58,619 nt of DNA from the IMG/VR virus record IMGVR_UViG_3300036900_000065, positions 1 through 58,619 of that record; one strand, 5' to 3'. How positions within the stretch are numbered: position 1 is the first letter of the stretch; the number at the start of each line of letters is the position of its first letter. The notes below the pieces were generated by a model, which made no database searches, was not told the origin of the DNA, and saw only the letters and a list, made by a program, of their open reading frames with translations. The DNA is from a virus. The translations under genes and the position numbers were made by a program. This document shows, in pieces, positions 32,919 through 40,554 of the stretch.

Positions 32919-33341
32919 CTAAAGACCTTTGTCGGCTTGGGTGGTCATCCTGATCTGCCGGATGCGCCCGCCGCCGCCCAGCGCCTCAGCGAGGTCTTCT
33001 TCCAGCCCGTTGAGGATTTGCTGCAATTCGGACAGCGAGCGGAACTCGGTCCGCTTGTCGCCATAACCCGCTGAGTTGACGCCCGAATTGATGACGGTGG
33101 TGATCTGGGCGATTTGACCCGCCAGTTCGTCTGGCGTGGACTTGCCCCGGCGGGTCGCCAGCCATTTCCGGGTCGCCACGAGTTGCGCGCTCGGCCCCAC
33201 TTGCCACGTCTTGCGCGGCGGGATGCTGGCCGGTCCCGGTTGCTCGGCGATGAAGGGGGAAGCAACCACCGGCCCGCCCGCCGCCGCGATCTGCGCCCTG
33301 AGCGCCGCGTTCTCCCGCAGCAGGTCTTCGTTGGTTGGCAT
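32919..33341 (-). CDS. gpW-like head completion protein with helical extension
   Basis: This 140-residue protein has an N-terminal coiled helix (NEDLLRENAALRAQIAAAGG) and a C-terminal part with VNSAGYGDKRTEFRSLSELQ and RIRQIRMTTQADKG, as in gpW-type connectors that sit between terminase and portal genes. Lambda gpW is much shorter; the extra N-terminal region is of unknown use. Confidence 0.65.
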   Translation of the reverse strand: MPTNEDLLRENAALRAQIAAAGGPVVASPFIAEQPGPASIPPRKTWQVGPSAQLVATRKWLATRRGKSTPDELAGQIAQITTVINSGVNSAGYGDKRTEFRSLSELQQILNGLEEDLAEALGGGGRIRQIRMTTQADKGL

Positions 33342-33354
33342 TCGCGGGGCGCAA

Positions 33355-35331
33355 TCAGGCCCCCAGATAGTTCGACCGGATGATCCGTCGCGCGCGCCGC
33401 ATGACCTGTTGGATGACCGGCGGCGGCGGGGAGACTTGCGGTGCTTGGACTACCTCGGGTGGGGTTGCCGGCTGCGTGCCGTCGCCACCCTTAGTGGCTG
33501 CGGGTTTGTTTGGCAATGGGATACGCTGGACGTTCAGGAGATAGCCGCACGCCGCCTGCATCGCCTCGCAGTCGAAGAAATGGTTGTCCCGGCTCCGCTG
33601 CACCCACTCGACCCGCCCCGATGGCTGCTTGAGCCGCGCCTCGGACACAAGCTGATGGCAATAGTCGTCGTCGACGCCCCGGAACACCTTCCACGCCCCG
33701 GTGTGGCCCTCGGGCCAGCGCAGGCGCTCATGCACCCATGACTTCCAGTGGTCGGTGTCCAGCCGCACAAGGTCGAGGCCGTACTTGGCCGCCTTGCCGT
33801 CCTTCCGGCTGACCTCGATCTTCGAGAAGATCAATGGCGTCCGCATCGCCGTGGCCGACCCCTTGGTGGGCCGCACCCGCCGCATGAACCGGCGACAGAA
33901 CTCGTAGACGCGGTTCAGGGGCAGGGTGTCGGTCTTGCCGGGGCGGAAGCCGCTGTCGACGAAGCAGAGCTTGATCGGCAGGCCGCCGACCGGGGTCGTG
34001 AGCAGATCGCCCAGCGCCGCCCACACTTCCTCCTCCGCCGTGTCGCCGCGCAGATAGCCGTAGTTCACCAGCCATGACGAGGCGCGCGGTCCCCAAGCCC
34101 GGATCACCCATGGGATCGTCGTGCGCTGCACGTCGCAGGTGAGCGTCAGATAGAGCGCCTCCTCGGGCACGTCGCCGCGCGCATAGGCCGACATGCGCGA
34201 CTTCTCCTTGATCTCCATCCACTCGGGCACGTCGCCGCCGCCGGGGGAATGCAATTCCCCGAAGCCCGCGTTCATCGCCTGCTGCACCATCGCGTCGTCG
34301 CCGGATTGCTGCGCCTCGACCAGCGTGGCGATGCGTTCCGCGAAGGTGACGAACGGCGAAGCCAGCCCCGACACCCAATAGGAGAGCGTCAGGCGCTCGC
34401 GCGGCGCGCCGTGGATTATTCCTCGCCTGTCGATGGATTGCCCCGGCGCGACGAAGCGCCCGCGCTCGTTCATCATCGCCTTATGCTCGTCGCGGATGTG
34501 GCCGCCGCACTCGTCGCGCGGGCAGAGCATGAACGCCTCGCGGCCCGCCTCCATCGGCGAGGCGTGGTTCGGGAAGCGCATCAGGTCGAAGCGCGGCACG
34601 AAATACTCGCCGCAATGCGGGCACGGCCAGCACCAGTGATGGCGGGTGCCCTGCTGCCAGAGTTGCCAGATCGGACTTTCAATGTCCTCGACCACGGCAA
34701 CGTCCCAGAAGATGAGGCCCGACGAACCATCGCGCTGCGCCGCCACTCTGCCGCGCTTGGGCGTCGATGTCACCACGCAGACAAAGTCTGCATAGGTGTC
34801 GCCGCGCCGCTCGACCAGACCCAGCGGGCCGCCCTGATCGTTCACGTTCGCCCGCATCTCGTCGTACTCATCGACCAGCGCCAGCGCGGCGGGATCGGAT
34901 TTGAGCGCCGTGGTCGATCCGGCGTGCGCGAGGCGGAACGGCACGCCCGACACCATCTTGCGCGTCTTGGTCATCCGCTTGCCGCGCGCCACCTTGTCGA
35001 CCAGCGTGGCGGCCCCGTCGAGCAGCGCCATCACGCGCGGCTCGAACTGCTCCGAGAGGAATTGCTTGTTGGGGCCGACGTAGAGGATCGGCACCGGCTG
35101 CTGGTCGAGCCGCTGGCCCGCCACGTCGAGCATGAGCTCGGTCTTGCCGGTCTGTGCGCCGAACACCAGCACGACCCGCTTGTGCGTCCCCGCCGCAATC
35201 GTCCGCCCCGGCTCGACGATGTACGGCGTCAGGTACGGATCACGCGGCCCCGGCACCCCCGATGTCTGCGGATGCGTGCGGTTCGCCGCCGCCCATACGT
35301 CCGGTGGCATCGGCCTCGATGGCCGCGCCAT
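33355..35331 (-). CDS. Terminase large subunit (GpA family)
   Basis: This 658-residue protein (start at MARPSRPMPPDVW) has the GpA pattern: RVVLVFGAQTGKTELMLDVA (Walker A-like), ALALVDEYDEMRANVNDQGG (Walker B), VVTSTPKRG, a zinc-like CWPCPHCGEYF, LTLTCDVQRTTIPWVIRAWG and IKLCFVDSGFRPGKTD with nuclease acidic residues. It cuts and packages the DNA. A longer start at 35400 is possible; the chosen one overlaps the small subunit by 92 bases. Confidence 0.88.
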   Translation of the reverse strand: MARPSRPMPPDVWAAANRTHPQTSGVPGPRDPYLTPYIVEPGRTIAAGTHKRVVLVFGAQTGKTELMLDVAGQRLDQQPVPILYVGPNKQFLSEQFEPRVMALLDGAATLVDKVARGKRMTKTRKMVSGVPFRLAHAGSTTALKSDPAALALVDEYDEMRANVNDQGGPLGLVERRGDTYADFVCVVTSTPKRGRVAAQRDGSSGLIFWDVAVVEDIESPIWQLWQQGTRHHWCWPCPHCGEYFVPRFDLMRFPNHASPMEAGREAFMLCPRDECGGHIRDEHKAMMNERGRFVAPGQSIDRRGIIHGAPRERLTLSYWVSGLASPFVTFAERIATLVEAQQSGDDAMVQQAMNAGFGELHSPGGGDVPEWMEIKEKSRMSAYARGDVPEEALYLTLTCDVQRTTIPWVIRAWGPRASSWLVNYGYLRGDTAEEEVWAALGDLLTTPVGGLPIKLCFVDSGFRPGKTDTLPLNRVYEFCRRFMRRVRPTKGSATAMRTPLIFSKIEVSRKDGKAAKYGLDLVRLDTDHWKSWVHERLRWPEGHTGAWKVFRGVDDDYCHQLVSEARLKQPSGRVEWVQRSRDNHFFDCEAMQAACGYLLNVQRIPLPNKPAATKGGDGTQPATPPEVVQAPQVSPPPPVIQQVMRRARRIIRSNYLGA

Positions 35332-35872
35332 GATCGCGACGCGCTCCCATAGCAGCTGCTTTTTGGGTGGCAAGATCGGCGATGCGGTCGAGGATGTCAT
35401 TGCGTGCCGTTTCGATTGTGCGCCTTAGCTGCAAGTCGCGAGTACACCGCGCGGGCAGGCCCGACAGTTCAGAGCGGAGCAGTCCGACCAAGTCCTCGAC
35501 CGCCTCCAATGCTTCGTCAAGGTCGATGAGGCGGCCTTCGCGTATGGCCGTGCGCAGTTCGATCTCCCGCGCGCGGGCATCCGAGATGCGGGTGGCCGCC
35601 GCCGTCTTGGTCTGGCGCTTCTCAACGTCGTCGCGGAACCGGATGTATCCCTGCACCACGTCGACCAGCGCATAGCGGGTGTTCGCCCCGGTGCCGTGCT
35701 TCGGTATCCATCCCTCGCGCGATAGCTGGCGGATGCGCTCCGCCGATTTCATCAACAGGCGGGCCGCCATCTCCGCCGTCATCAACGATCCGCGCGGCGC
35801 GTCCGGGGCCGGGGCCGCCATTTCCGGGGCCGGGGCCGCGCCCTCGCCGCTAAGAGATTGATCTTCCGGCAT
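35240..35872 (-). CDS. Terminase small subunit (Nu1-like)
   Basis: This 210-residue protein has an Ala/Pro-rich N-terminus, then a winged-helix DNA-recognition region (MTAEMAARLLMKSAERIRQL, SREGWIPKHGTG, NTRYALVDVVQGYIRF) like lambda Nu1. A long helix with TRISDARAREIELRTAIREG follows. It recognises the packaging site and loads the GpA-like motor. AGGAGG sits six bases before ATG 35872; ATG 35875 is the alternative. Confidence 0.8.
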   Translation of the reverse strand: MPEDQSLSGEGAAPAPEMAAPAPDAPRGSLMTAEMAARLLMKSAERIRQLSREGWIPKHGTGANTRYALVDVVQGYIRFRDDVEKRQTKTAAATRISDARAREIELRTAIREGRLIDLDEALEAVEDLVGLLRSELSGLPARCTRDLQLRRTIETARNDILDRIADLATQKAAAMGARRDHGAAIEADATGRMGGGEPHASADIGGAGAA

Positions 35873-35891
35873 CATTCACCTCCTCGAAAAA

Positions 35892-35929
35892 ATGATAAGG
35901 GGAGCTTGCCAAGCAAGGTCGGCTTGCCA
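35892..35929 (+). promoter_or_regulatory. Upstream element ATGATAAGG-N4-CTTGCCA, copy 1
   Basis: ATGATAAGG (35892-35900), four bases, then CTTGCCA (35905-35911), with a second CTTGCCA at 35923-35929. It lies in the divergent gap between the small terminase and amidoligase genes. TTGCCA could be a -35 box, with TATCTG 18 bases after the first copy as a poor -10. The same spaced pair occurs at 38590. Confidence 0.5.
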
Positions 35930-35963
35930 TATCTGGGCTTCGTAATTCTTTCGGAGCAAGCCA

Positions 35964-37001
35964 ATGCCTCTCACTTTCGGCACCGAGTTCGAATGCTTCA
36001 TCCCGCAAGGGACGACGCAGGCGATGCTCGCCGCCGCCATCAACGCTCGCCTTATCGCCCCGGCGACCTGCGCGGTGGAAGGATACAACCACAACGCCCG
36101 CCCTCATTGGAAGATCGTAACCGATGGCTCGCTGGGCGACTATTCGCGCGGGGTTGAGATCGTCTCCCCGATCCTCGAAGGCGAGGAAGGCATTGCGCAG
36201 ATGCGCCTTGTTTGCGAGGCCCTGACCGATTTCGGTTGCACGGTCAACCAGAGCGCGGGCTTCCACGTTCATGTAGGCGCGCGCGGCGAGGGCCTCGGCT
36301 TCTTCAAGAAGCTGGTGCGCCTTTACCAGACCTATGAGCGGGTGATCGACGGCATGATGCCGGTGTCTCGCCGCGCCTCGTCAAACACCTATTGCCGCTC
36401 GCTGGCGGGCGCAGCGCCTTCCGCGATCAGCGCCGCCCTCTCGGTTGGCGATCTGGCGCGCGTACTCACCCACGCCAGCCGCGCGATGGCCGACCGCTAC
36501 CACAAGGTCAACATCACCGCCTATTCGCGCCACTCGACGGTCGAGTTCCGGCAGCATTCGGGAACGGTCGATGCGACCAAGGCGGAGAACTGGGTGCGCC
36601 TTTGCCTCAAGATGGTCGAGACCGCCAAGCGGCCCGACGTGATCTTCGAGACGGCGACCGGCGCGGCCCCGCGCAACACGGCCCGCTATGGCTCGAAGCG
36701 CCACGCCATCATCGAGATGATTATGCGCGAGAACGGCGCGACCCGTACCGAGATCGTAGCAGCCACCAATTGGCCCTCGGTCTCGATTGCGCAGATTGCG
36801 GCCTCCTCGGGCCTCAACATTCTCACGACCCGCACGGGCCGCGAGACACGCTACTCGCTCAATGCGGTGGCGACCACCCCCACCCACCACGACGTTTCGG
36901 TGGATGGGTTCTGCACCTTGATCGGTGCGACCGATGCGGAGCGCGCCTACGTGCAGCGGCGCACCGCGAACCTCGGCGGCCCCGTAGCTTGGACCGCCTA
37001 A
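35964..37001 (+). CDS. Amidoligase-family protein with C-terminal winged helix
   Basis: This 345-residue protein matches the amidoligase (glutamine-synthetase-fold COOH-NH2 ligase) family. Residues 5-12 are FGTEFECF; HWKIVTDGSLGDYSRGVEIV follows, then SPILEGEEGI, NQSAGFHVHVGARGEG (99-110), YHKVNITAYSRHSTVEFRQH (about 179-198) and SGT. These are the metal, ATP and substrate blocks. Residues about 248-305 look like a winged helix (IIEMIMRENGATRTEIVAAT). The family is predicted to form peptide-like amide bonds. Two gamma-glutamylcyclotransferase-like genes follow on the same strand. GGAGCAAGC precedes the start. Confidence 0.82.
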   Translation: MPLTFGTEFECFIPQGTTQAMLAAAINARLIAPATCAVEGYNHNARPHWKIVTDGSLGDYSRGVEIVSPILEGEEGIAQMRLVCEALTDFGCTVNQSAGFHVHVGARGEGLGFFKKLVRLYQTYERVIDGMMPVSRRASSNTYCRSLAGAAPSAISAALSVGDLARVLTHASRAMADRYHKVNITAYSRHSTVEFRQHSGTVDATKAENWVRLCLKMVETAKRPDVIFETATGAAPRNTARYGSKRHAIIEMIMRENGATRTEIVAATNWPSVSIAQIAASSGLNILTTRTGRETRYSLNAVATTPTHHDVSVDGFCTLIGATDAERAYVQRRTANLGGPVAWTA

Positions 37002-37019
37002 TTGAGAAGGATGGATGCA

Positions 37020-37229
37020 ATGCGACACGAAGATAAGACGATGACGACGACCCCGGATCAATCGCTCGTAACATGGCGCGCGACGATGGGGTTCAATCAG
37101 CGCGAGGCGGCGGAAGCCTTGGGATGCTCCCCCGCCGATCTGGCCGATTGGGAGCGCGGCGCGGCCACCACGCCCCGCTTCATCAGGCTGGCGATGGCCG
37201 CGCTCGCTCTCGGCATCGAGGCCGAATGA
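37020..37229 (+). CDS. Small XRE-type helix-turn-helix protein
   Basis: This 69-residue protein contains a compact helix-turn-helix: LVTWRATMGFNQREAAEALG, CSPADLADWERGAATTPRF. It is likely a DNA-binding regulator of neighbouring genes. GAGAAGG upstream makes ATG 37020 a reasonable start; TTG 37002 and ATG 37011 are in frame. Confidence 0.65.
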   Translation: MRHEDKTMTTTPDQSLVTWRATMGFNQREAAEALGCSPADLADWERGAATTPRFIRLAMAALALGIEAE

Positions 37230-37239
37230 CCGCCCTACG

Positions 37240-37264
37240 CCCCGGAGGTCGCAAGCCTTCGGGG
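37240..37264 (+). other. Intergenic stem-loop
   Basis: CCCCGGAGG pairs with CCTTCGGGG (one wobble) over a seven-base loop between the small regulator and the first cyclotransferase-like gene. It is followed by GAGGGGTCAGAAGG, a string repeated almost exactly after the next intergenic stem-loop (37949 on). No T tract. Confidence 0.45.
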
Positions 37265-37288
37265 TCGAGGGGTCAGAAGGAGCAAGCC

Positions 37289-37918
37289 ATGTCACTTTAT
37301 TTCGCCTACGGATCGAACTTGAGCAAGGTGCAGATGCACTGCCGCTGCCCCGATGCGGTGCCGGTCGGATCGCTCACCCTCGAAGACTGGACGCTGGTGT
37401 TCCGCGCGGTGGCCGACATCGCGCCGTCGCCGGGAGACACCGTGCAGGGCGCGGTCTGGAAACTCTCGCCATCCGACGAGGCCAACCTCGACCAGTACGA
37501 GGGGGTGCGGAGCGGGATGTACCGCAAGGTCTATATTCCCATCGAGCCTTATGACTTCGCCGGGGATCATCACGAGGACATGCTGGTCTACGTGATGAAC
37601 TCGACCGGCATCATGCCGCCGACCATCTCCTACCTGCGCACGATCCGGGACGGCTATCGCGACTTCTCCCTGCCGATGGCCGCGCTCGACGATGCGGTGG
37701 AGCGATCCCACGATAACAAGGCCCCATCGCATGTCGAGCGGCAGCGCCGGATGCGGTCTGGCCGACTGCCGCTGGCCGCGCGGCCCAGCGCGATCCGGGC
37801 CGCGCAGGAAGCCGCCGCCAAGGCGGAGCGCGAGAAGAAGGCTCGCCCCCTGAGCAAGAAGGCCAAGCGGCGCGCCAAGGCGAAGGCCAAGGCCCGACGC
37901 GGGATTGGTTCGTACTGA
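37289..37918 (+). CDS. Gamma-glutamylcyclotransferase-like protein 1
   Basis: This 209-residue protein opens MSLYFAYGSNLSK, the AIG2/GGCT nucleotide-free substrate loop (YGSNL, 7-11), with GAVWKLSPSDEANLDQYEGV placing the catalytic Glu at residue 71, then MYRKVYIPIE. GGCT-fold enzymes release 5-oxoproline from gamma-glutamyl amines or peptides. After about residue 150 it has a long Lys/Arg/Ala-rich tail that may bind nucleic acid. It follows the amidoligase on the same strand, suggesting action on the same linkage type. Confidence 0.8.
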   Translation: MSLYFAYGSNLSKVQMHCRCPDAVPVGSLTLEDWTLVFRAVADIAPSPGDTVQGAVWKLSPSDEANLDQYEGVRSGMYRKVYIPIEPYDFAGDHHEDMLVYVMNSTGIMPPTISYLRTIRDGYRDFSLPMAALDDAVERSHDNKAPSHVERQRRMRSGRLPLAARPSAIRAAQEAAAKAEREKKARPLSKKAKRRAKAKAKARRGIGSY

Positions 37919-37928
37919 CGCCCCCGAC

Positions 37929-37948
37929 GCCCCGCCATCGCGCGGGGC
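37929..37948 (+). other. Intergenic stem-loop
   Basis: GCCCCGC pairs perfectly with GCGGGGC over a six-base loop, followed by GAGGGGTCAGAAGG. It stands between the two cyclotransferase-like genes and matches the arrangement at 37240. Confidence 0.45.
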
Positions 37949-38000
37949 TGAGGGGTCAGAAGGGGCCGCTGATCGACCCCGCAAATCAGGAGCAAGGCGG

Positions 38001-38381
38001 ATGAAAATTTTCGTGTACGGAACCCTGCAGCGGGGACGCCGCAACCACCGCATCCTTGAGGCCGCGACGTTCATCGGCAGGGCGGTGACGGTGCGCAGGT
38101 TCGGGATGACCGACGTGGGCTTCCCGTTCATGCTGCCGTGGCAGGAGATCGCGCGCGTAGCTGGCGAGCTATTCGACATCGGCGACGACGCCGACATTCT
38201 CGCGGCGCTCGACCGCCTCGAAGGCGAAGGCCGGATGTACGACCGCGTGCAAGGCTTCGTTGAATGCAAAGGCCGACGCCATCTCGCGAGCTTCTATGTG
38301 AAGCGCCCGACCGGAAGGCCAGCGGGCCGCGAGGTGCCGGTCAACGAGCGCGGCCTCTTGGAATGGAGGGCCGCATCATGA
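38001..38381 (+). CDS. Gamma-glutamylcyclotransferase-like protein 2
   Basis: This 126-residue protein is a compact GGCT/AIG2 domain: MKIFVYGTLQRGRRN, a VAGELFDIGDDADILAALDR segment and LEGEGRMYDRV with catalytic Glu near residue 74, then LASFYVKRP. It differs from the first cyclotransferase-like protein (YGTL rather than YGSNL, no basic tail), so the pair may have distinct substrates. GGAGCAAG precedes the start, and the stop overlaps the next gene's ATG. Confidence 0.8.
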   Translation: MKIFVYGTLQRGRRNHRILEAATFIGRAVTVRRFGMTDVGFPFMLPWQEIARVAGELFDIGDDADILAALDRLEGEGRMYDRVQGFVECKGRRHLASFYVKRPTGRPAGREVPVNERGLLEWRAAS

Positions 38382-38584
38382 CGCGGCACGCCGACGCCAC
38401 CATCCGCCGATTGCGGGGTCAGCGCGGCCTCGCCGCCGAGATCGCGCGAGAATGCGGGATCAATCGGGCGGCGGTCTACCAATGGAGCAAGGTGCCCGCG
38501 CGGCACGCCCTCCGGGTCGCCCGCCTTCTCGACCTCGATGTACGGCGCGTTCGCCCTGACATTTTCGCCCCGCCGCGCGACTGA
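38378..38584 (+). CDS. YdaS/Cro-like repressor A
   Basis: This 68-residue protein contains LRGQRGLAAEIARECGINRA, AVYQWSKVPARHALRVARLL and a RVRPDIFAP ending, the YdaS/Cro-type single helix-turn-helix. It is clearly related to the protein encoded at 57953-58168, which shares AVYQW and RPDIF. It is coupled to the second cyclotransferase-like gene by ATGA. Likely a DNA-binding regulator. Confidence 0.75.
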   Translation: MTRHADATIRRLRGQRGLAAEIARECGINRAAVYQWSKVPARHALRVARLLDLDVRRVRPDIFAPPRD

Positions 38585-38589
38585 GAATG

Positions 38590-38609
38590 ATGATAAGGCC
38601 CCCTTGCCA
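38590..38609 (+). promoter_or_regulatory. Upstream element ATGATAAGG-N4-CTTGCCA, copy 2
   Basis: ATGATAAGG, CCCC, CTTGCCA: the same two words at the same spacing as at 35892. It is followed by GGCCG-CTCT-CGGCC and lies 62 bases before the gene at 38672. TTGCCA may be a -35 box; CATGTG 17 bases on is a weak -10. Confidence 0.5.
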
Positions 38610-38671
38610 CTTTGGCCGCTCTCGGCCATGTGGAGGGGACGGGCATATCCCGCCCGCATAGGAGCAAGCCG

Positions 38672-39484
38672 ATGGAACTTTCTTTCACCAAGCACAACTC
38701 GCAATGGGTGATCCGCGCGGACGCCCATATCGCGCCCGGAACCACAATCGACGTTCCCAAGCGCGGCGGCGGATCGAAGCCGGTCACGATTGGCCCGCAG
38801 GTCGGGACCAAGTCTGGCGACTATCTTTTCGCCATCGCCACCCAGCCCCGCGCGCCCGCCGCCCCGACGCAGGCGGTCGGCGACCTCTCGGGCATCCTCG
38901 CCATTTTCAACACCGCCCGCCGCCATCTCAAGCACCCCTCGATTGTACTCGACGGGTTCCGGGTGGCGCGGGCCGGGGATAGCGCGCGCGAGCCGGGATC
39001 GCTGACGATCACCAGCGTGGAGCGCACCCATACCGACCGCTTCGGCAACGACGCCCGCGACTGGTATGGCCGGGTGTCGCTCGACGGCACGTTCCAGCCC
39101 GCGCGCCAAGCGCCCGCCGATCTCGGCGAGAAGCTGCGCGCCTTCGCCGCCGACCCCGCCGGGGTTGCCGCCGCCTATGGCCACCTGCACGGGCGCTGCT
39201 GCTTCTGCAACACCGCCCTGACCGACGAGCGATCCACCTCGGTCGGCTATGGCCCGATCTGCGCCGACCACTTCGGGTTGCCATGGGGCGCTCGCCCCGC
39301 GCCGACCCGCCGCGCGGCCTCGGCTGGCCCGCTCAACGACATCGAGGCCGCAGCCGACCGGCGCTTCGACGAGGCCGACGAGCGCGCCATGCAGGAGATG
39401 GAGGCGCGGGCGGATCGCGAGGGCACGATCCGCGACGAGCGCAACAAGCACCGCGCCCGCGCCATGATGGAGCGCCGCGCCTAA
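38672..39484 (+). CDS. DUF6011-like zinc-binding phage protein
   Basis: This 270-residue protein has a middle section with HGRCCFCNTALTDERSTSVG followed by YGPICADHFGLPW, a four-ligand zinc motif like DUF6011. The N-terminal 100 residues are beta-rich; the C-terminus is a charged helix (DRRFDEADERAMQEMEARAD). Function unknown. GGAGCAAGCC sits just before the start. Confidence 0.6.
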   Translation: MELSFTKHNSQWVIRADAHIAPGTTIDVPKRGGGSKPVTIGPQVGTKSGDYLFAIATQPRAPAAPTQAVGDLSGILAIFNTARRHLKHPSIVLDGFRVARAGDSAREPGSLTITSVERTHTDRFGNDARDWYGRVSLDGTFQPARQAPADLGEKLRAFAADPAGVAAAYGHLHGRCCFCNTALTDERSTSVGYGPICADHFGLPWGARPAPTRRAASAGPLNDIEAAADRRFDEADERAMQEMEARADREGTIRDERNKHRARAMMERRA

Positions 39485-39507
39485 CCCACGCCCCACTGGC
39501 GGCTTCC

Positions 39508-39534
39508 GCCCCGGCTCCGCGAGGAGACCGGGGC
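39508..39534 (+). other. Intergenic stem-loop
   Basis: GCCCCGG pairs with CCGGGGC over 13 bases, followed by TGGGGCGTCAGGAAC, a string close to that after the stem-loop at 41818 (TGGGGCGTCGGAAC). Confidence 0.4.
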
Positions 39535-39592
39535 TGGGGCGTCAGGAACGGGCATGGCGCCCTTCCACATGCTCATAAGGAGCCAGACGACC

Positions 39593-39889
39593 ATGATGCT
39601 TATCCTCACCAAGATCGACCAGCGCGCCTATCGCGAGGACGAGGGCGATGCCCCGCGCCTCGTCAAGGTCGCGATCCAGTCGGAGCGCATCCGCTGCTTC
39701 AACCCCCGCCGCGAGGGCGCGGGCACCCGCCTGACCTTCGCCGATGGCGGCGGCTTCGCGGTTCAGGAGGACGGCGCGGCCATCCTCGCCATGCTCGGCG
39801 AGACAGCCGGGGCGCGCGAATATGCGACGGCCCCGGTCGCTCCGATCACCGTGGCAGCGCCCGCCCCGGAAGGCGAGGCCCTCAACTAA
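39593..39889 (+). CDS. Hypothetical small beta-rich protein
   Basis: This 98-residue protein reads MMLILTKIDQRAYREDEGDA, VKVAIQSERIRCFNPRREGA and ends Ala/Pro-rich. AAGGAG lies ten bases before ATG 39593; ATG 39554 with AGGAAC upstream is a possible earlier start adding 13 residues. The pattern of an early beta strand pair and FADGGGFAVQEDGAAI suggests a small SH3-like or LysM-unrelated fold. No family recognised. Confidence 0.5.
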   Translation: MMLILTKIDQRAYREDEGDAPRLVKVAIQSERIRCFNPRREGAGTRLTFADGGGFAVQEDGAAILAMLGETAGAREYATAPVAPITVAAPAPEGEALN

Positions 39890-39900
39890 AGCCATCGCCC

Positions 39901-39928
39901 GCCGCGCATCCCTTTCGGGGTGCGCGGC
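39901..39928 (+). other. Intergenic stem-loop with tetraloop
   Basis: GCCGCGCATCCC pairs with GGGGTGCGCGGC (one wobble) around a TTTC loop, the strongest of the plus-strand intergenic hairpins. It stands 24 bases before the ATG at 39952. It resembles a terminator without a T tract. Confidence 0.5.
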
Positions 39929-39951
39929 CCGACCGTTTGGGAGCAAGCCGA

Positions 39952-40554
39952 ATGAGCCAGCACTACGTCCTCGACCTCCAATGCCCGCGATGCGGGGCGC
40001 GGGGCGAGGCCATCGCGACCAAGCGCGACCTCCCGCCGCCGATCCCCTGCGAGGCCTGCGCCGCCGCCGACGAACCCGCCGAGATGGGGATCGTCAAGGT
40101 GACGGTGCGGGCCGGAAATGACGAAGGAGCAAAGCAAATGAGATATGTTCTTATCAATCCGGTCCTGCGCACCGCCACGGCGGGCGACTACGCCACCCTC
40201 CAAGACGCGGAGGTTGCGGCGGGCCTCGACCCCAACAAGGTCGATCACGGGATGCTCACCCGCAGCATCGGTTACGTGGTTTATGAGTTCGGGCTGTTCG
40301 AGCCGCCCGCCCAACAGCACTACTTCGCCATGGGCCGCTCGCTGATCGCGGGCGCGGCGGTCCTCTACGGCGTCGACGCGTGGGGCGAGAGCGTCAACCT
40401 GCACCGCTCGACCATTCCCGACATCCGATGGTTCCTCGGCGCGAACGATGTCGAGGCCGCGATTGAGGCGGGCGAGATCATCCGCCCGACCACCTCCATC
40501 AATGGCGAAGTGACGTGGCGCTGGCCGGACGCCCACCCATGGAGGCCGCGATGA
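39952..40554 (+). CDS. Zinc-ribbon protein fused in frame to a second domain
   Basis: This 200-residue protein has an N-terminal zinc ribbon (LQCPRCGARGEA then IPCEACAA, residues about 8-39) and a second domain starting at Met63 (MRYVLINPVLRTATAGDYAT). GGAGCAAAGC followed by an in-frame ATG at 40138 sits exactly at the domain boundary, so the second domain may also be made alone as a 138-residue protein. The second domain contains GESVNLHRSTIPDIRWFLGA, with no known role. It could be two ancestral genes fused by loss of a stop. Confidence 0.6.
   Translation: MSQHYVLDLQCPRCGARGEAIATKRDLPPPIPCEACAAADEPAEMGIVKVTVRAGNDEGAKQMRYVLINPVLRTATAGDYATLQDAEVAAGLDPNKVDHGMLTRSIGYVVYEFGLFEPPAQQHYFAMGRSLIAGAAVLYGVDAWGESVNLHRSTIPDIRWFLGANDVEAAIEAGEIIRPTTSINGEVTWRWPDAHPWRPR

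Noticed and set aside
33355-35331. Possible transposase or integrase among the large minus-strand genes
   Set aside because: All long genes here have clear virion identities; the only DNA-cutting signatures are in terminase.
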